Source: Pelobates cultripes
Taxonomy: Eukaryota > Chordata > Amphibia > Anura > Pelobatidae
Assembly: GCA_933207985.1 (NCBI GenBank)
Contig: OW240915.1
Location: forward strand, 268,054,228 to 268,118,227
DNA: 64,000 nucleotides
Direction: 5' to 3'
Shown here piece after piece: positions 11,483 through 22,191 of this stretch. A program made the position numbers and the translations under genes. The first letter of the stretch is position 1, and every line of letters starts with the position of its first letter. The notes beneath the pieces are model-generated. The model saw nothing but the letters and a program-made list of their open reading frames with translations, did not search any database and had not been told where the DNA came from.

Positions 11483-13352
11483 ACTCTAGTAGAGACAAGA
11501 ACTATTTGACTGTGCAATTTATTTCTTGTGAAAAAGCCTAAGACATCAATGTAGATCTAGTCATTCCAATATACATACTCAGGGTGAAGTAATATGGAGG
11601 ATGGTGGATTCTACCTCCAAACAACCAGGGGCTTAGCACACATAAATGACCAAAATATGATAAAAGTATGGGTTAGGATAATCAGTGGTCCAGAGACGTT
11701 GGTTTAACTTAGTCAGAGTGATATCCCTGGTGGGGTTGTTGCCATGGAATTGATTTGATAGATATTTTACCTAGTTTTACTGGCTTTGGTGTGTGTTTAA
11801 TTTATGTACATCTGCTAGATGATGGATGGAGAGCTTCCACTGATAATTGCCTACCTAGAAATATGGTCCAGTTTTAGTAAGTGGGATAATGTGGGTCATT
11901 TTAAACCTTGGAATTTCATTCCACTTGTCACCTCCCCTGAATAACCCTATTGGCCACACTTTCTGTTCTCTTTCTGCTGCTATTGACTGTTAGTTGCCCA
12001 TACCTTTCCCAGTTCTAGAAGAACGCCCACATTACAAACTGCGTCTTTTATAGGGTAGAATCTGAGCTTGTTATTTCTTTCAGCCTGTTTCCTGAAAGTA
12101 ATCATGACATGTTCAAACTACGTCTGGCATTTTCTCTACCAGCAACAGCTTTGCTATTAGATCAGTTGCCAAGAACACATTAAAGAAAAACACATGTCGA
12201 TAACCATAAAATCTCAATCAGCCACCTATAACATTTAATCTGAACAAGGAGTGTTTGAAAAAGGTAGGATCATCCGTATGAAGAGGTATGATATGAAAGT
12301 CGGGAAATTACATTGGCTTTAGTAATGATTACTAGAATAAGATATTTTCATGCAAAACCTCAAAATCTATGAAATCGTTCTGATGATATGAAGCAATAAT
12401 AATTATTTCTCAATTTACTTTCGTATCTTTTTTGTTTTTATTAGTAATTTGCTGCAGCCAGTTTTACTAGTATATGCATTATAGGATTCCAAAATATGGG
12501 TAATTTTACATGTTCTAACTAGAACAATCAGTCCTTTTGTTTGTATGTTCAGCAATATAGTTAGGCTCTGCTTGTTTCAATGACATTGTGTAACTGTTGG
12601 GCATTAACACAATGAGAAATCTCTGGATCGCTAGATGCCAAAAAGGAAGAAAAGTCTACAGATGGTCATTAAACACTACCAGTTGGTATAAAGTACTGTA
12701 CTCTTGAAGGCGAAAAAAAAAGCTGACATACTTTTGTAGCTTTTCTACATCATTACATGACATGTACAAGACACAAACGAAAGAGCAGAAACCCCAAATT
12801 GTGTCATTTTTTTTTTATCGCGGCCATCTGTAAAAAGATCAAAATAGATGCAAAGAGAAAAAAAGAAGAGCATCCAAGCTATAAAATGTGTAACATTTTT
12901 TATCAGCCTACATTAACCCTCTTCCTGCCAGGAAAGTAACTAAGATAAAAGACACTCTATTTATAGCATGTTGTCATGGGTTTTAATGTATAACCACATT
13001 TGCTGATTCACCAAAAGAAAAGTGGGCATTTTATAAAGAAATATTTATAAATAACAGTGATGGGATTTAATATTAGTGAGTTGGTGGTCTGCTGAAATAA
13101 AATAACTTGGGCAGTGGTGCTAAATCATCAGGTTTATTGTGGCATAGGCAAAAATCCTGAAACTTTGCTTGAGTGAGAAATTGGAGAAGCCTTCTGCTTT
13201 CGCATGCAATGCCTTTATTCAGTTATGGGGGATTTGGTATTGTCTGGGGAAACCTCACCACAAGGGTCAAAGAAATAGGCAGACAAAGCTATACTTACAG
13301 CTATACTAGGTGGACACGACAAGTATTTATGAACAATTTTAATCTATACTTG
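11483..13352. other. AT-rich non-coding DNA
   Basis: No gene or recognised repeat was seen. Confidence 0.45.
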
Positions 13353-13356
13353 TTAC

Positions 13357-13867
13357 AGGGACACTATAGTCACCAAAACAACTTTAGCTTAATGAAGCAA
13401 CTTTGACATATAGATAATTTAGGAGTTAAATCACGTTATAACTAGAGCCCTAGTCACACCTCTTTGCATGTGACCTAAACAGCCTACCTAAACACTTCCT
13501 GTTAGGGAGATGTAATGTTTATAAACTTCCTGTATTGCATAGTCCATTTAATTTGTAATTTCTTATCTCTGGCTCTTTTAATAGTCTTCTAGAACCTGCA
13601 GGGGCTTCCTATAAATAATTAAAGTTCAATTTACACAACAGGGGGTCAAACTTCTAAAGCAAGTTAACGTCTGATTGAGATCGATATTTTATTTCACGCA
13701 GGCTGCGTGAGTCACAGCCAGGGTAAGGTGTGACTAGGGCTGTATAAATAGAAACAACTACAATTTAACTTCTAAATGGCAGATAATTGAATAGTGAGAC
13801 TGCAAGGGTATTATCTATATACAAAAACTCCTTCAGTTTAAGTTGTTTTAGTGCCTATTGTATCCCT
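13357..13867. mobile_element. TTAA-type MITE, foldback structure
   Basis: Flanked by TTAC (13353-13356) and TTAA (13868-13871). The left end AGGGACACTATAG pairs with the inverse at the right end, and imperfect terminal complementarity runs about 45 bp. A second perfect 15-bp inverted pair, AGCCCTAGTCACACC at 13446-13460 and its complement at 13727-13741, shows that much of the element can fold back. Same family as 5118-5637. Confidence 0.7.
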
Positions 13868-13871
13868 TTAA

Positions 13872-14900
13872 TTATGTATAAACAAATGCCCAACATAAAA
13901 AGTTACTTTCAATAAAGGGGTAGAATTCCACTCTGGTTATGTAATCAATTAGTGCCTCTGGGAAATTAATAGGGGATTTTAATGTGTTGTAGGTAGCATT
14001 GCTGGTGCGGAGATGAGAGCAGTATTAAAATTCACAATTTAGCAGCTTGATGGACAGAATGCCATTGTGACTGGATCCCTCTTCCAAAGCCTTTTCTCTG
14101 TATCTTATTTCTGAGCACAGAATACCTTTTGTGCCAGTAACAGCTACATAGTTACCTTGGTATAATTTACGCTGCCATTAAAAAGCTTGCTGGGTGGTAC
14201 AATCGAAAACTCTTTTGTGAGTGTGGTCTACCAGTCCAATGGAGTATTCGTAGGGCTGTAAATGTGTTTATGCCGTTTCCTTGTGCCTGGTTTAAAGCAT
14301 AATTGAATGTGATGTATCCAACCTTCGTTTCCCTTCAGCTTGTCAGTTGATCCCCTACTGAAGAGAATCACTGAAAAGATCTTTAAACAATGCCTGGCTG
14401 ACACATTCAATGCACTGTAGGTGAAAAGCTCCACAGTCATTGCAACTCAGTAATCATGGGAGCAGATGTGTCCACTGCCAGGGTAATGATAAGAACTGTT
14501 TTGTTTCATTTTTATGTAATAAAAGATAATAGTAAAGGTGGACCGAAATATCTATATGGGCTGTATCACTAAGCCAAGAAAATATTTATTGCTAAGAAAG
14601 GGAAAGGATGAAAACTATGTTGAGTGGGTCAACCAGGTCTCTAAACCCTCAAAAATGAAGTAGGTGGATATTAAGAAGGCCCCTTCCTTTAATATATTAT
14701 CTTACAAGGAGAGGGAAACCATCTGCAGGGATATACCCACAAGAAAGACAAAATCAATCCTCACACTGGCACAGGTTTCACTCAGGGCTATCTTGCATTC
14801 TGACGTCATTTGCTCGATATTAATAATGCAGAGTATTTTGGGATATTGTGTTCACAACCTGCTTATAGCACTGATTCATTTTGGATCAGTATGCACAACA
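13872..14900. other. Non-coding DNA
   Basis: No supported feature was seen. Confidence 0.4.
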
Positions 14901-14905
14901 GAACT

Positions 14906-14946
14906 GTCCCTGAGGAAGATCCTAAATGGGATGAAACGCGTAGGAC
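14906..14946 (+). ncRNA. Hammerhead-ribozyme-like motif
   Basis: The order of parts matches a minimal hammerhead: stem I GTCC (14906-14909) with GGAC (14943-14946), core CTGAGGA (14910-14916, fits CUGANGA), an ATCC/GGAT stem II, then GAAA and a short ACGCGT stem III with A before stem I. Two extra bases lie between the core and stem II, so activity is doubtful. AATAAA follows at about 14993. Hammerheads are known in Penelope-like retroelements; this may be a tail remnant of one. Confidence 0.4.
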
Positions 14947-15009
14947 TTGTGGTGACATGCTACCTCTGCTGTTGTTTGCTTATGTGTAAGTGAATAAATC
15001 TGTTGTGTG

Positions 15010-16914
15010 CATTTTATATTGCTTTTACTTAATATTGCTTCACTTTGTCTCTCTTCCTATATTGCGTTGAGACTGAAAGCAAAGCATGAGATCTGGAAAG
15101 ATACTTATAAAAGTACCATTCTGACAGCTCTTTTTTTGGCTATAAATTGGGAGTGGCCAAATCGCTCACATACATATATATATTTATATATCACTTGGGT
15201 GTTCTATACGGTTTTGCACCATTTTTATTATTTATCCTAGCAGGATTATCCCTATATATTGTGTTTACATGTTTTGAACATTTGAGGGGATCTTGGGTGT
15301 ATTGTCTTTGCTTAAAGGGAAGTCATCGCAAGTTTACAAATTGCACTTTATCACTGAATAGTTTAATTGAAAGTTGTAAAAGTCACTTTTTGTACATTTA
15401 TAGCACAAGATAAAATGTACACTGATAAAATAAATAAATAACTGAATGCATGTTGCAGAAATTATATTACATTCATCGTTGGCTGTTGATTGTTCATAAA
15501 CAGTCATATGATGTTCCTAAAGGATACAATCTGGATAATGATAACAACTACAACCACAGGTATTTGCACATGGCCCATTTAGAACATTGAGTTCTGATTC
15601 TGTTAGAGCTCACCAAACTAGATCGGGGGCTTTGCATTAGTTATATCAGTGTGTGAGGGTGTTTGTCACCCACAATGTGCTGTCTTAAATGTTACCAGAC
15701 GCCACATTAGACGTTGACCACATTGAGCTATTTTTTCCACTTTACTCTAGGAAACATGGGAATCATTGAGATGATGGACAAAAAGCATAACTGGAAAGCT
15801 TAAACCATGACAATATCAGCTCTTGTCCAACTACTGTTAGAACAATCTAAGTGGTAATTAGAAACCAGTCTGACGCAAGCCTCTATCAGACATTAGTATT
15901 AACGATGTTCAGTAGATATATTTGCCAAAGTATGTATATTTGTATAAACAATCCTAGTCATAATATGTTCTTATAAATAGTGTAATACGAAGCAAACTAG
16001 AAGAATGTTTTTCAATATACTAATACCTAGAAGTACACTCTTTTTTTTTAGTTAGTAGAACATTACATTCATGGATTCACAAATAATACATCTCTTTAAA
16101 TAGCCAGGAAGGTTACATTTAGCTTAACAGTGTTACCCAACTTAATGGTTCTCTTTTTATTAACCTCGGAAGGTTGAATTGACTTTGCCATGAACTGAAC
16201 CTTACACTCTGAGATAATACAGCTGGTATCATTATCCAGTGAGAAAAAATAATTTCTTGGGAGCAAGGAAATTCAAATTTGAACCTAAATGACTTGTACT
16301 CATTGAGCAAGAAAGATGTACAAAGTAGTTCATTGGCTACCATGAACTTAATGTTGCTACTGTGGCCAGTAGATTTTCACTTTTCCATGGGGCCAGCTGT
16401 AACCTTCAGATTGAACCCATTCCAATATGTAGGTTTTGTTTGGAAACCTGAAAATGCCCAGTGGTTTAGTTCAAAATGATAAAATATTCATATCTATCTG
16501 TGCATGACCAGCAAGAAGGCCATAATGCAATCCATAATGCAGTCATATTAATTCCCATTAATTTTCACTTGTAAATAGGATAGTATCTATCATGTGCTTC
16601 TTTTTACTAAAGGATTATGCATTGCATTGGAAAGCTACAAAAAATATTATATAAATAAAAATTACAAGAAAACTTGGAAGATAAATTACTGTTACTAATA
16701 TATTTAGACTACTTAAGGCCATGTTTATCAGATTAAATAAGTGTTGTTCTGGGGAAAGTGCTAATTTAGGAGCAATGCCAGTCACCACAGAATATCTAAA
16801 AGCAGTTACCACTTTCTTCCAAATAGAACCTGATATTTCTTGATAAATGAAAATCAAAATATGTAAATTTAAGATTTTAGGAAAACAATGGTAAAAAAAA
16901 ATAATTAAAAGACC
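15010..16914. other. AT-rich non-coding DNA
   Basis: No gene or identified repeat was seen. Confidence 0.4.
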
Positions 16915-16920
16915 AGTTTG

Positions 16921-16962
16921 GGCACCATAACAACTTCATCAAAATGAAGGTGTTATGGTGCC
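16921..16962. repeat. 19-bp-stem hairpin, MITE end-like
   Basis: GGCACCATAACAACTTCAT (16921-16939) pairs with 16944-16962 across a 4-nt loop with one mismatch. The GCACC..AACAACTT composition resembles the ends of the 13357 MITE. About 200 bp downstream of the hairpin is probably repeat-derived, but no second end was found. Confidence 0.6.
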
Positions 16963-17191
16963 AAGAGGTCCTGACTCCTGTTCCCAAGGTTTTTAACCCC
17001 AAGGTCTGTACTCCAGTGCTGGATTGAATCGCTCTGATAGTCCTTCCACTATCTAAAATCCTAGATGGAATCCTAAGCGTAAGGCTCTGACAGCATTGGG
17101 TAGAAGCGCCACCGATTGGTTAAGAATGGTCGGTAGCTCCCCATTCATAAAAAATTAATCTTTTTACATATGGATAAAAATGTAATATAGC

Positions 17192-17762
17192 GGGGGCGGG
17201 GCCAGACCGCCATGCTGGCCGATCGCAAGTCTGATGAGCTCCTGCCTGCTCTTACCTAACCAGCTATAAAAAACGGAAAATCTAATTTCTCTGGAAAACC
17301 TGCCAGTTGACACACGACGACCCACTGCCTAATCCACAGACCTCAGATCTGAATGATGTGCACCCCAGCGGGGAGATTGTACTCCCAGAGCTTGCAGCCT
17401 ACTGAAGCGAGGGGTGAGGCGGACGGCCGCCGCCTCACTCACTTACAGGGTGGCTGGTGCAGTTCCCGGATGGATTGTCTCACTGGCCCTGTCACCCTCC
17501 CCGTCTTGACCGGTGGGGGTTATCCCGGTCCCCGATGGCCTCACACGAACACCTACATGGCCTCCGGATGCTTGACTAATCTTGACTAATCTTCCTTATG
17601 TTTCTACTAGTAACTTTAAAAAGGTGCGCTGTTATTTGAAATGCCATACTATGTCCAACATTGTTTCTGATGATTAAGCTTGTGAAAGCTGTCGTGGCTA
17701 GACAAGCGTGTATTGTTAACCTGTGCACAACAAAAATAAATAAAGATTTACAAAAAAAAAAA
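17192..17762 (+). mobile_element. Short chimeric L1-type retroelement (5' UTR joined to 3' end)
   Basis: A 13-bp target duplication, AATGTAATATAGC (17179-17191) versus AATGTTATATAGC (17763-17775), flanks the element. It starts with GC-rich GGGGGCGGGGCC sequence like an LINE-1 5' UTR. It ends in a poly-A tail preceded by AATAAATAAAGATTTA, similar to the 3' end of the L1 at 3478-4911 (AATAAAGATTTG). It is only about 570 bp and contains no ORF1 or ORF2, so it is an internally deleted or parasitic element probably mobilised by L1. The short frame at 17353-17589 has no recognised homology. Confidence 0.65.
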
Positions 17763-17775
17763 AATGTTATATAGC

Positions 17776-18355
17776 AATGATAAGAATAGTGTTAATAACA
17801 ATAAACACAGGAAAGGAGCCCATTTCTTAATTTTGATCTTTCAACAGTTTAGTATATGACTCCCTAATTTGCTTTCCTTATGTTTGATTGCCATATATAA
17901 GGATACCAAATTAGGGAGCTCTCTTGTAAACAGTTGAAATATCAAAATTTAGAAATGATTTCCTTACCTGTGTTTGTCTTTATTTCTTTATTACCACTAT
18001 TATTATCATTCCTATATTCCTCTTCTAATCCATGTCACACATGTCAATTTCTTTCCCCGTGCATACCACCTCTCTCCATGTGCCCTTCTTTCCCTATCAG
18101 TATCTTCCTTCTCAGGGATGTGTAGAGTGCACAAAGCCTATATATGTTTGAGTGTGATATGTGTGGGATGTGTGCATCTGTTTCGTTGAGTGATGTGAGT
18201 GTGTGGGGGGTGATTGTTGTGATGTGCATGGGGTGTATGTGTAGCTTGCTAAGTGTGATTGTGTATGGTGGCTGGGTGTTGTGTGTGTTAGGATTGGATA
18301 AATGCTTGTGTGTGGTGGTTGCTGAATGTGATGAGTAGGGTTTTCTGTGTGTTAT
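17776..18355. other. Non-coding DNA, partly T/TG-rich
   Basis: T-rich, then GTGTG-rich sequence from 18140 to 18340. No supported gene. Confidence 0.45.
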
Positions 18356-18570
18356 TTTACATAGTTACATAGTTACATAGTTACATAACTGAAAACAGAC
18401 TTGTGTGTGTCCATCAAGTTTAGCCTTCGACAATAGACGTATTGTCCGTTTTTTCCACTTACCTTCTTGCCTGATCCCTATACACAAATTTGAGCTACAT
18501 TATATGTTTAGCTCTCTTTGGTCTACATGTTTAAATATTAGATTCAATAAAATGTACTTTACTGTGCCCC
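18356..18570 (-). mobile_element. CR1-like LINE 3' end with octamer tail
   Basis: ACATAGTT is tandemly repeated (about 18358-18387), followed on the plus strand by a complement of GGCTAAACTTGATGGAC. Read on the minus strand, this is the typical end of a CR1-like LINE: a short conserved 3' segment followed by a microsatellite-like TATGTAAC tail. The rest of the element is missing or diverged beyond recognition. Confidence 0.5.
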
Positions 18571-19570
18571 TCCCACTGCGCCCCCATTAGTGGAGTCTAT
18601 TGGGATCCTTTTTTCTTCTATTAAAATAGAGCCTTCTGTATGCAACCATAAACATTTTCATACATGAGTCTAAAGATCTTTGGCATTTTAGAACTTACAG
18701 AGAGTTTATGGAGATTTTAACTTCCACAGGCTTGTTCTTGTAGTCACCTGATGATGTTGGCAAGTATACTTTCCCTCTATTTACAAGGGAAATAAACATT
18801 AACAAATAGAAACTAGAAACTACACTTTTTTTTGGAGAAAGAAAGATATAACAAAAACTAAAATATTTTTATTCTTTTAATTCAAACCTCTACGAAATGA
18901 CATTTGAAGTTGAAAAATAAATTTAGTTCTTAATCACCATCAACATCCAAATTTTTTTTACAAGAACCCAATTCAGTACATTGGGTAAAATGGGGTTAAT
19001 TGTTGCTCCAGTAATAAATTGTTAGTTGCCTATTATTTTTGGAAACCTTCTGGTAAAGGAAGACACCGGTCACCAGTACAACTTTACTTGTGCATTTGAT
19101 TCATCCATATTTTGGGCAGTTCGCGAGTCATCCGAATTCCATAACTGCAAATCAGCAGAGGACCCAATCATGAAACGAACAAAAAAGACAATGGACGAAC
19201 AGTTTTGTTATACTTGTGATTCAGAGTTATGCCCATAGCGCTAAAAAAATGTATAATTGATGGAAAAAAAGATGACTCATGGATAGGAGAGAGCCACTAA
19301 ATGTTGATTTTCTTCACATATCAAGTAAGAAGTAACTATTAAAGGGGGAAAGGATGAGCAGTTAAAAAAAATCTATATTTATATAGTACAATTTTAACAA
19401 ATACATAATATATAAATATATAAACATAGATTGTTCCTCCCTTTTTCTCTCTATTGGTTACTTCCTCTGTCTTGATTTGGAAAAGGGAAAATGTGCCTGT
19501 CAATGTATTGCAAAATATATACATCATATTTATATTATATCATTATATATTTGTATTATGTATATATTTT
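18571..19570. other. AT-rich non-coding DNA
   Basis: Nothing identifiable was seen. A (TATA)-rich patch lies around 19380-19570. Confidence 0.4.
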
Positions 19571-19589
19571 GCAGTTCACTAATTGGCCA

Positions 19590-20300
19590 ATTTTCATGAA
19601 ATTTTCTAAAATTGTCCTGCAGGCTGCAAACTCAGCCCTGCAGACTTCCATTAGGGCAGACCTTCATCGCCTGCATGAAGATATACGGGGCCTGATGGAC
19701 TACGTGGGCATACTGGAAGCTGCTACTGACAATCTGGTGACTGCACAGTAGGCTACCAATGGCACACTACACTGTCAGTCTGGGCAACTGAGACTCATGG
19801 TGATTCATTTGGCTGATCTGGATAGCTGGGATCACCGCTGCAACCTCAGATTGCGAAGCCTGCAAAAGGCGAAAATAGCACCTGATCAATTGAATGTCAT
19901 ACTTATCTTCAATGCGATCCTTCCCAGGGATGCTGCTACTCCTCTAGCATTTGTCCCTGAGACTGAAAGACCCCACTGACAGTCCCCCACGTGATTTGAT
20001 CTTTTTTCTAGCTGACTACAGCCTCAAGGAATTCATCTTACAGACTGCATTACCACCAGCATCCACTACAACTCTTCCCAGATCTCTCCACTGCTACCAT
20101 GGCCTACCGCAGGGCCCTGAAGCCTCTCAATTGAGTCCTGGCAAGCCAGAAAACAAATTACTGCTGTAGCTTCCTGACCCATAGGATTACTATCTGCATA
20201 CTGCTTCAGCCCCCAGCACAGAAGCGTTATCATGGCATAGAAGAAGGGGCAGGGAAGAGGCCACCAGGATATCAGGCACACCTCTGTAATGGGAGTGGGT
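19590..20300 (+). pseudogene. L1-type LINE ORF1 remnant
   Basis: Consecutive frames encode pieces of an L1 ORF1 RNA-binding protein. There is an amphipathic segment (HRLHEDIRGLMDYV), then a DHRCNLRLRSLQKA block matching the start of the RRM domain. Next come IFNAILPRDAATPLAF and PPRDLIFFLADYSLKEFILQTA, and then a decayed C-terminal domain. Stops at about 19749 and 19977 and a frame change after the second break it. The coiled-coil N-terminus is mostly missing. The protein normally coats L1 RNA in the cytoplasmic ribonucleoprotein. Confidence 0.75.
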
Positions 20301-20447
20301 ACTTCTCTCCCTAACTCAAATATATCCTTCTCCTGGATAACGTATTGCCCATTTACCTTCAGTATACATCTTGTTTGTCTTCCGTGGATATTGATTACTA
20401 CCTATTCATCAAGCTTTTATGTTGGTACTGCTCCATAAAATTGAACA

Positions 20448-20526
20448 ATGGAGGACCCAAGTCATCGAGCGAAGCAGTGGTGCAGCTCTCGCAGTGGACA
20501 TCTACAGTCTCCCTCTGTTAGGGACT
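20448..20526. repeat. 78-bp segment duplicated at 22019-22097
   Basis: Starts ATGGAGGACCCAAGTCAT and ends CTGTTAGGGACT. About four differences separate it from the downstream copy. It lies between the ORF1 and ORF2 remnants of the L1. Confidence 0.85.
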
Positions 20527-20689
20527 TACCTACTACCTACTACATATCCCATATTTGGGGAGCCATGTACGCACTTTCTGTACCATTTCTGTACATTGGA
20601 CATATCCTTTGTTGCGAGTTGGGGAAGGGTGGGACAATTCAAACTCTTTGCTTTTCAGGAGCAGCGGGGTAGGGGGTTGTTGTTGTTAC

Positions 20690-21495
20690 TGTTGTCTATT
20701 TTGGTTCTCCTAGCTCAAAATTGGCAACTCTCTAGCATTACAGATCTAACATTGTGGGGTTTCAGATCTACAACTAAGCACTGGAGACTGAATGATTCCC
20801 TTCTTGCACAAGAAACAGTGGTTCAGGGACTCTGGGAGACCCTTTCACCATACTTCACAGAAAACGACACTAATGATGTCCCACCAATGATGCTATAGGA
20901 AGCCTATAATTGTGTAGTATAGGGATTTCTTATTTTTGTGAGCACAGCCCTGAAAAAATCATGACTCACGCAGATTGACCGATTAACAGGTGAAATAGCA
21001 AATAGAAATGTTATATAAACAATGCCAGAATCCCAATCATTACCAATCTCTCCTCTCTCTCTGAGGCATGACATGTTCCATTTGCTCAACTTAGCTCCCA
21101 CTATATAATGGTGCTTAAGTCCAAAACCTTTTTTTTTGCTAATTTATACAAATGCAGATCTCTATTGGCAAAGATGATTTCAAAAAAGAGATCTACCACA
21201 GATATCAGTAAATTGAAAGGCTCACAGAATAAGCCCTGCTACCTGCTGTCTACCAGAATTGCAGAGGTCATTTATGACTATTACTCATCCATGTATGCTC
21301 TCCCACAATTGACTGAGAGAGAAAGTTTGAACACATGGATAATGCACTGCTTGAAAACACACACAAAAACTAGACTTCACTTGACGACTCCCAACTCCTA
21401 GAGGAACCTATCACTATTGAGGAATAGTCCTCAGCTATAAAATCTTCCAAAGCAAGCAAATGGCCAGGCCCAGACAGACTCCCTGTCAAGGAGTA
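20690..21495 (+). pseudogene. L1-type LINE ORF2 remnant (linker before the reverse transcriptase)
   Basis: A WRLNDSLLAQE segment followed by LSPYFTEN lies at about 20780-20880, matching the region between endonuclease and reverse transcriptase in L1 ORF2. Further on, KLKGSQNKPCYLLSTRIAEVIYDYYSSMYA (read across 21208-21300) matches the stretch just before the RT. A GPDRLPVKEYK remnant near 21465 marks the start of the RT domain. After it the L1 similarity stops. There are several stops and frame changes. It is one element with the ORF1 remnant at 19590. Confidence 0.7.
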
Positions 21496-22018
21496 TAAAC
21501 ATAAAACAAAAAACAGGTGCGCTGTGCCTTTAAGATAATCTGTGAAAAATTTGTGTTTCACTAAATACTTGTGTGTCAATACTAAAAACAACTTTCTTCA
21601 AAGTGCAATAAATCATATACACAATAAAGTGCTTTCACACACTTGTGCATATTTCATGTGCAAAATGGTGCAAAATACTCTGATGTGTACCCCTGTCTCA
21701 CTATTTCTTGCCATATGGGGCTTGTTTATCTGTTTATTATTTTTATTATTCATTTTTAGTGTACTTATGGATATTACTTTGATGCAATATGGAATGTATG
21801 ACTTGACAATATACAGTATGCTGCTACAAATAGCTCATACATAAAGCTTGGGAAAAGTAATTTTATTTTTGTTCAAAAATGATCTGATGTTTTAGAGTAC
21901 AGTATTTATTATTTAATTTGTTCATGCCATTTACTTATATCTTTGACAAGAATGATTAACTGTACTATACTGTCTATGCTTGCATCAATACAAATTTGAT
22001 TAACAGCCAATATAAATA
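21496..22018. other. Non-L1 sequence between the L1 and the displaced L1 segment
   Basis: The L1 reading ends abruptly at about 21495, and AT-rich sequence of unknown origin follows. Confidence 0.4.
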
Positions 22019-22097
22019 TATGGAGGACCCAAGTCATTGAGCGAAGAAGTGGTGCAGCTCTCGCAGGGGACATCTACAGTCTCCATCTGTTAGGGAC
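22019..22097. repeat. Second copy of the 78-bp L1 segment
   Basis: About 95% identical to 20448-20526 and in the same orientation. It abuts the Tc1 palindrome at 22099. Confidence 0.85.
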
Positions 22098-22098
22098 T

Positions 22099-22128
22099 AT
22101 TTTTGTGTTCCCTTTATTTTTTTGAGCA

Positions 22129-22160
<32 letters not shown>

Positions 22161-22191
22161 TGCTCAAAAAAATAAAGGGAACACAAAAATA
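22099..22191. repeat. Head-to-head Tc1 ends around an (AT)n core
   Basis: The arm 22099-22130 is a nearly perfect reverse complement of 22160-22191, with a TA repeat between them. The right arm is the left end of the Tc1 element. The left arm is a second, isolated end in opposite orientation, with L1-like DNA directly outside it. Confidence 0.9.
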
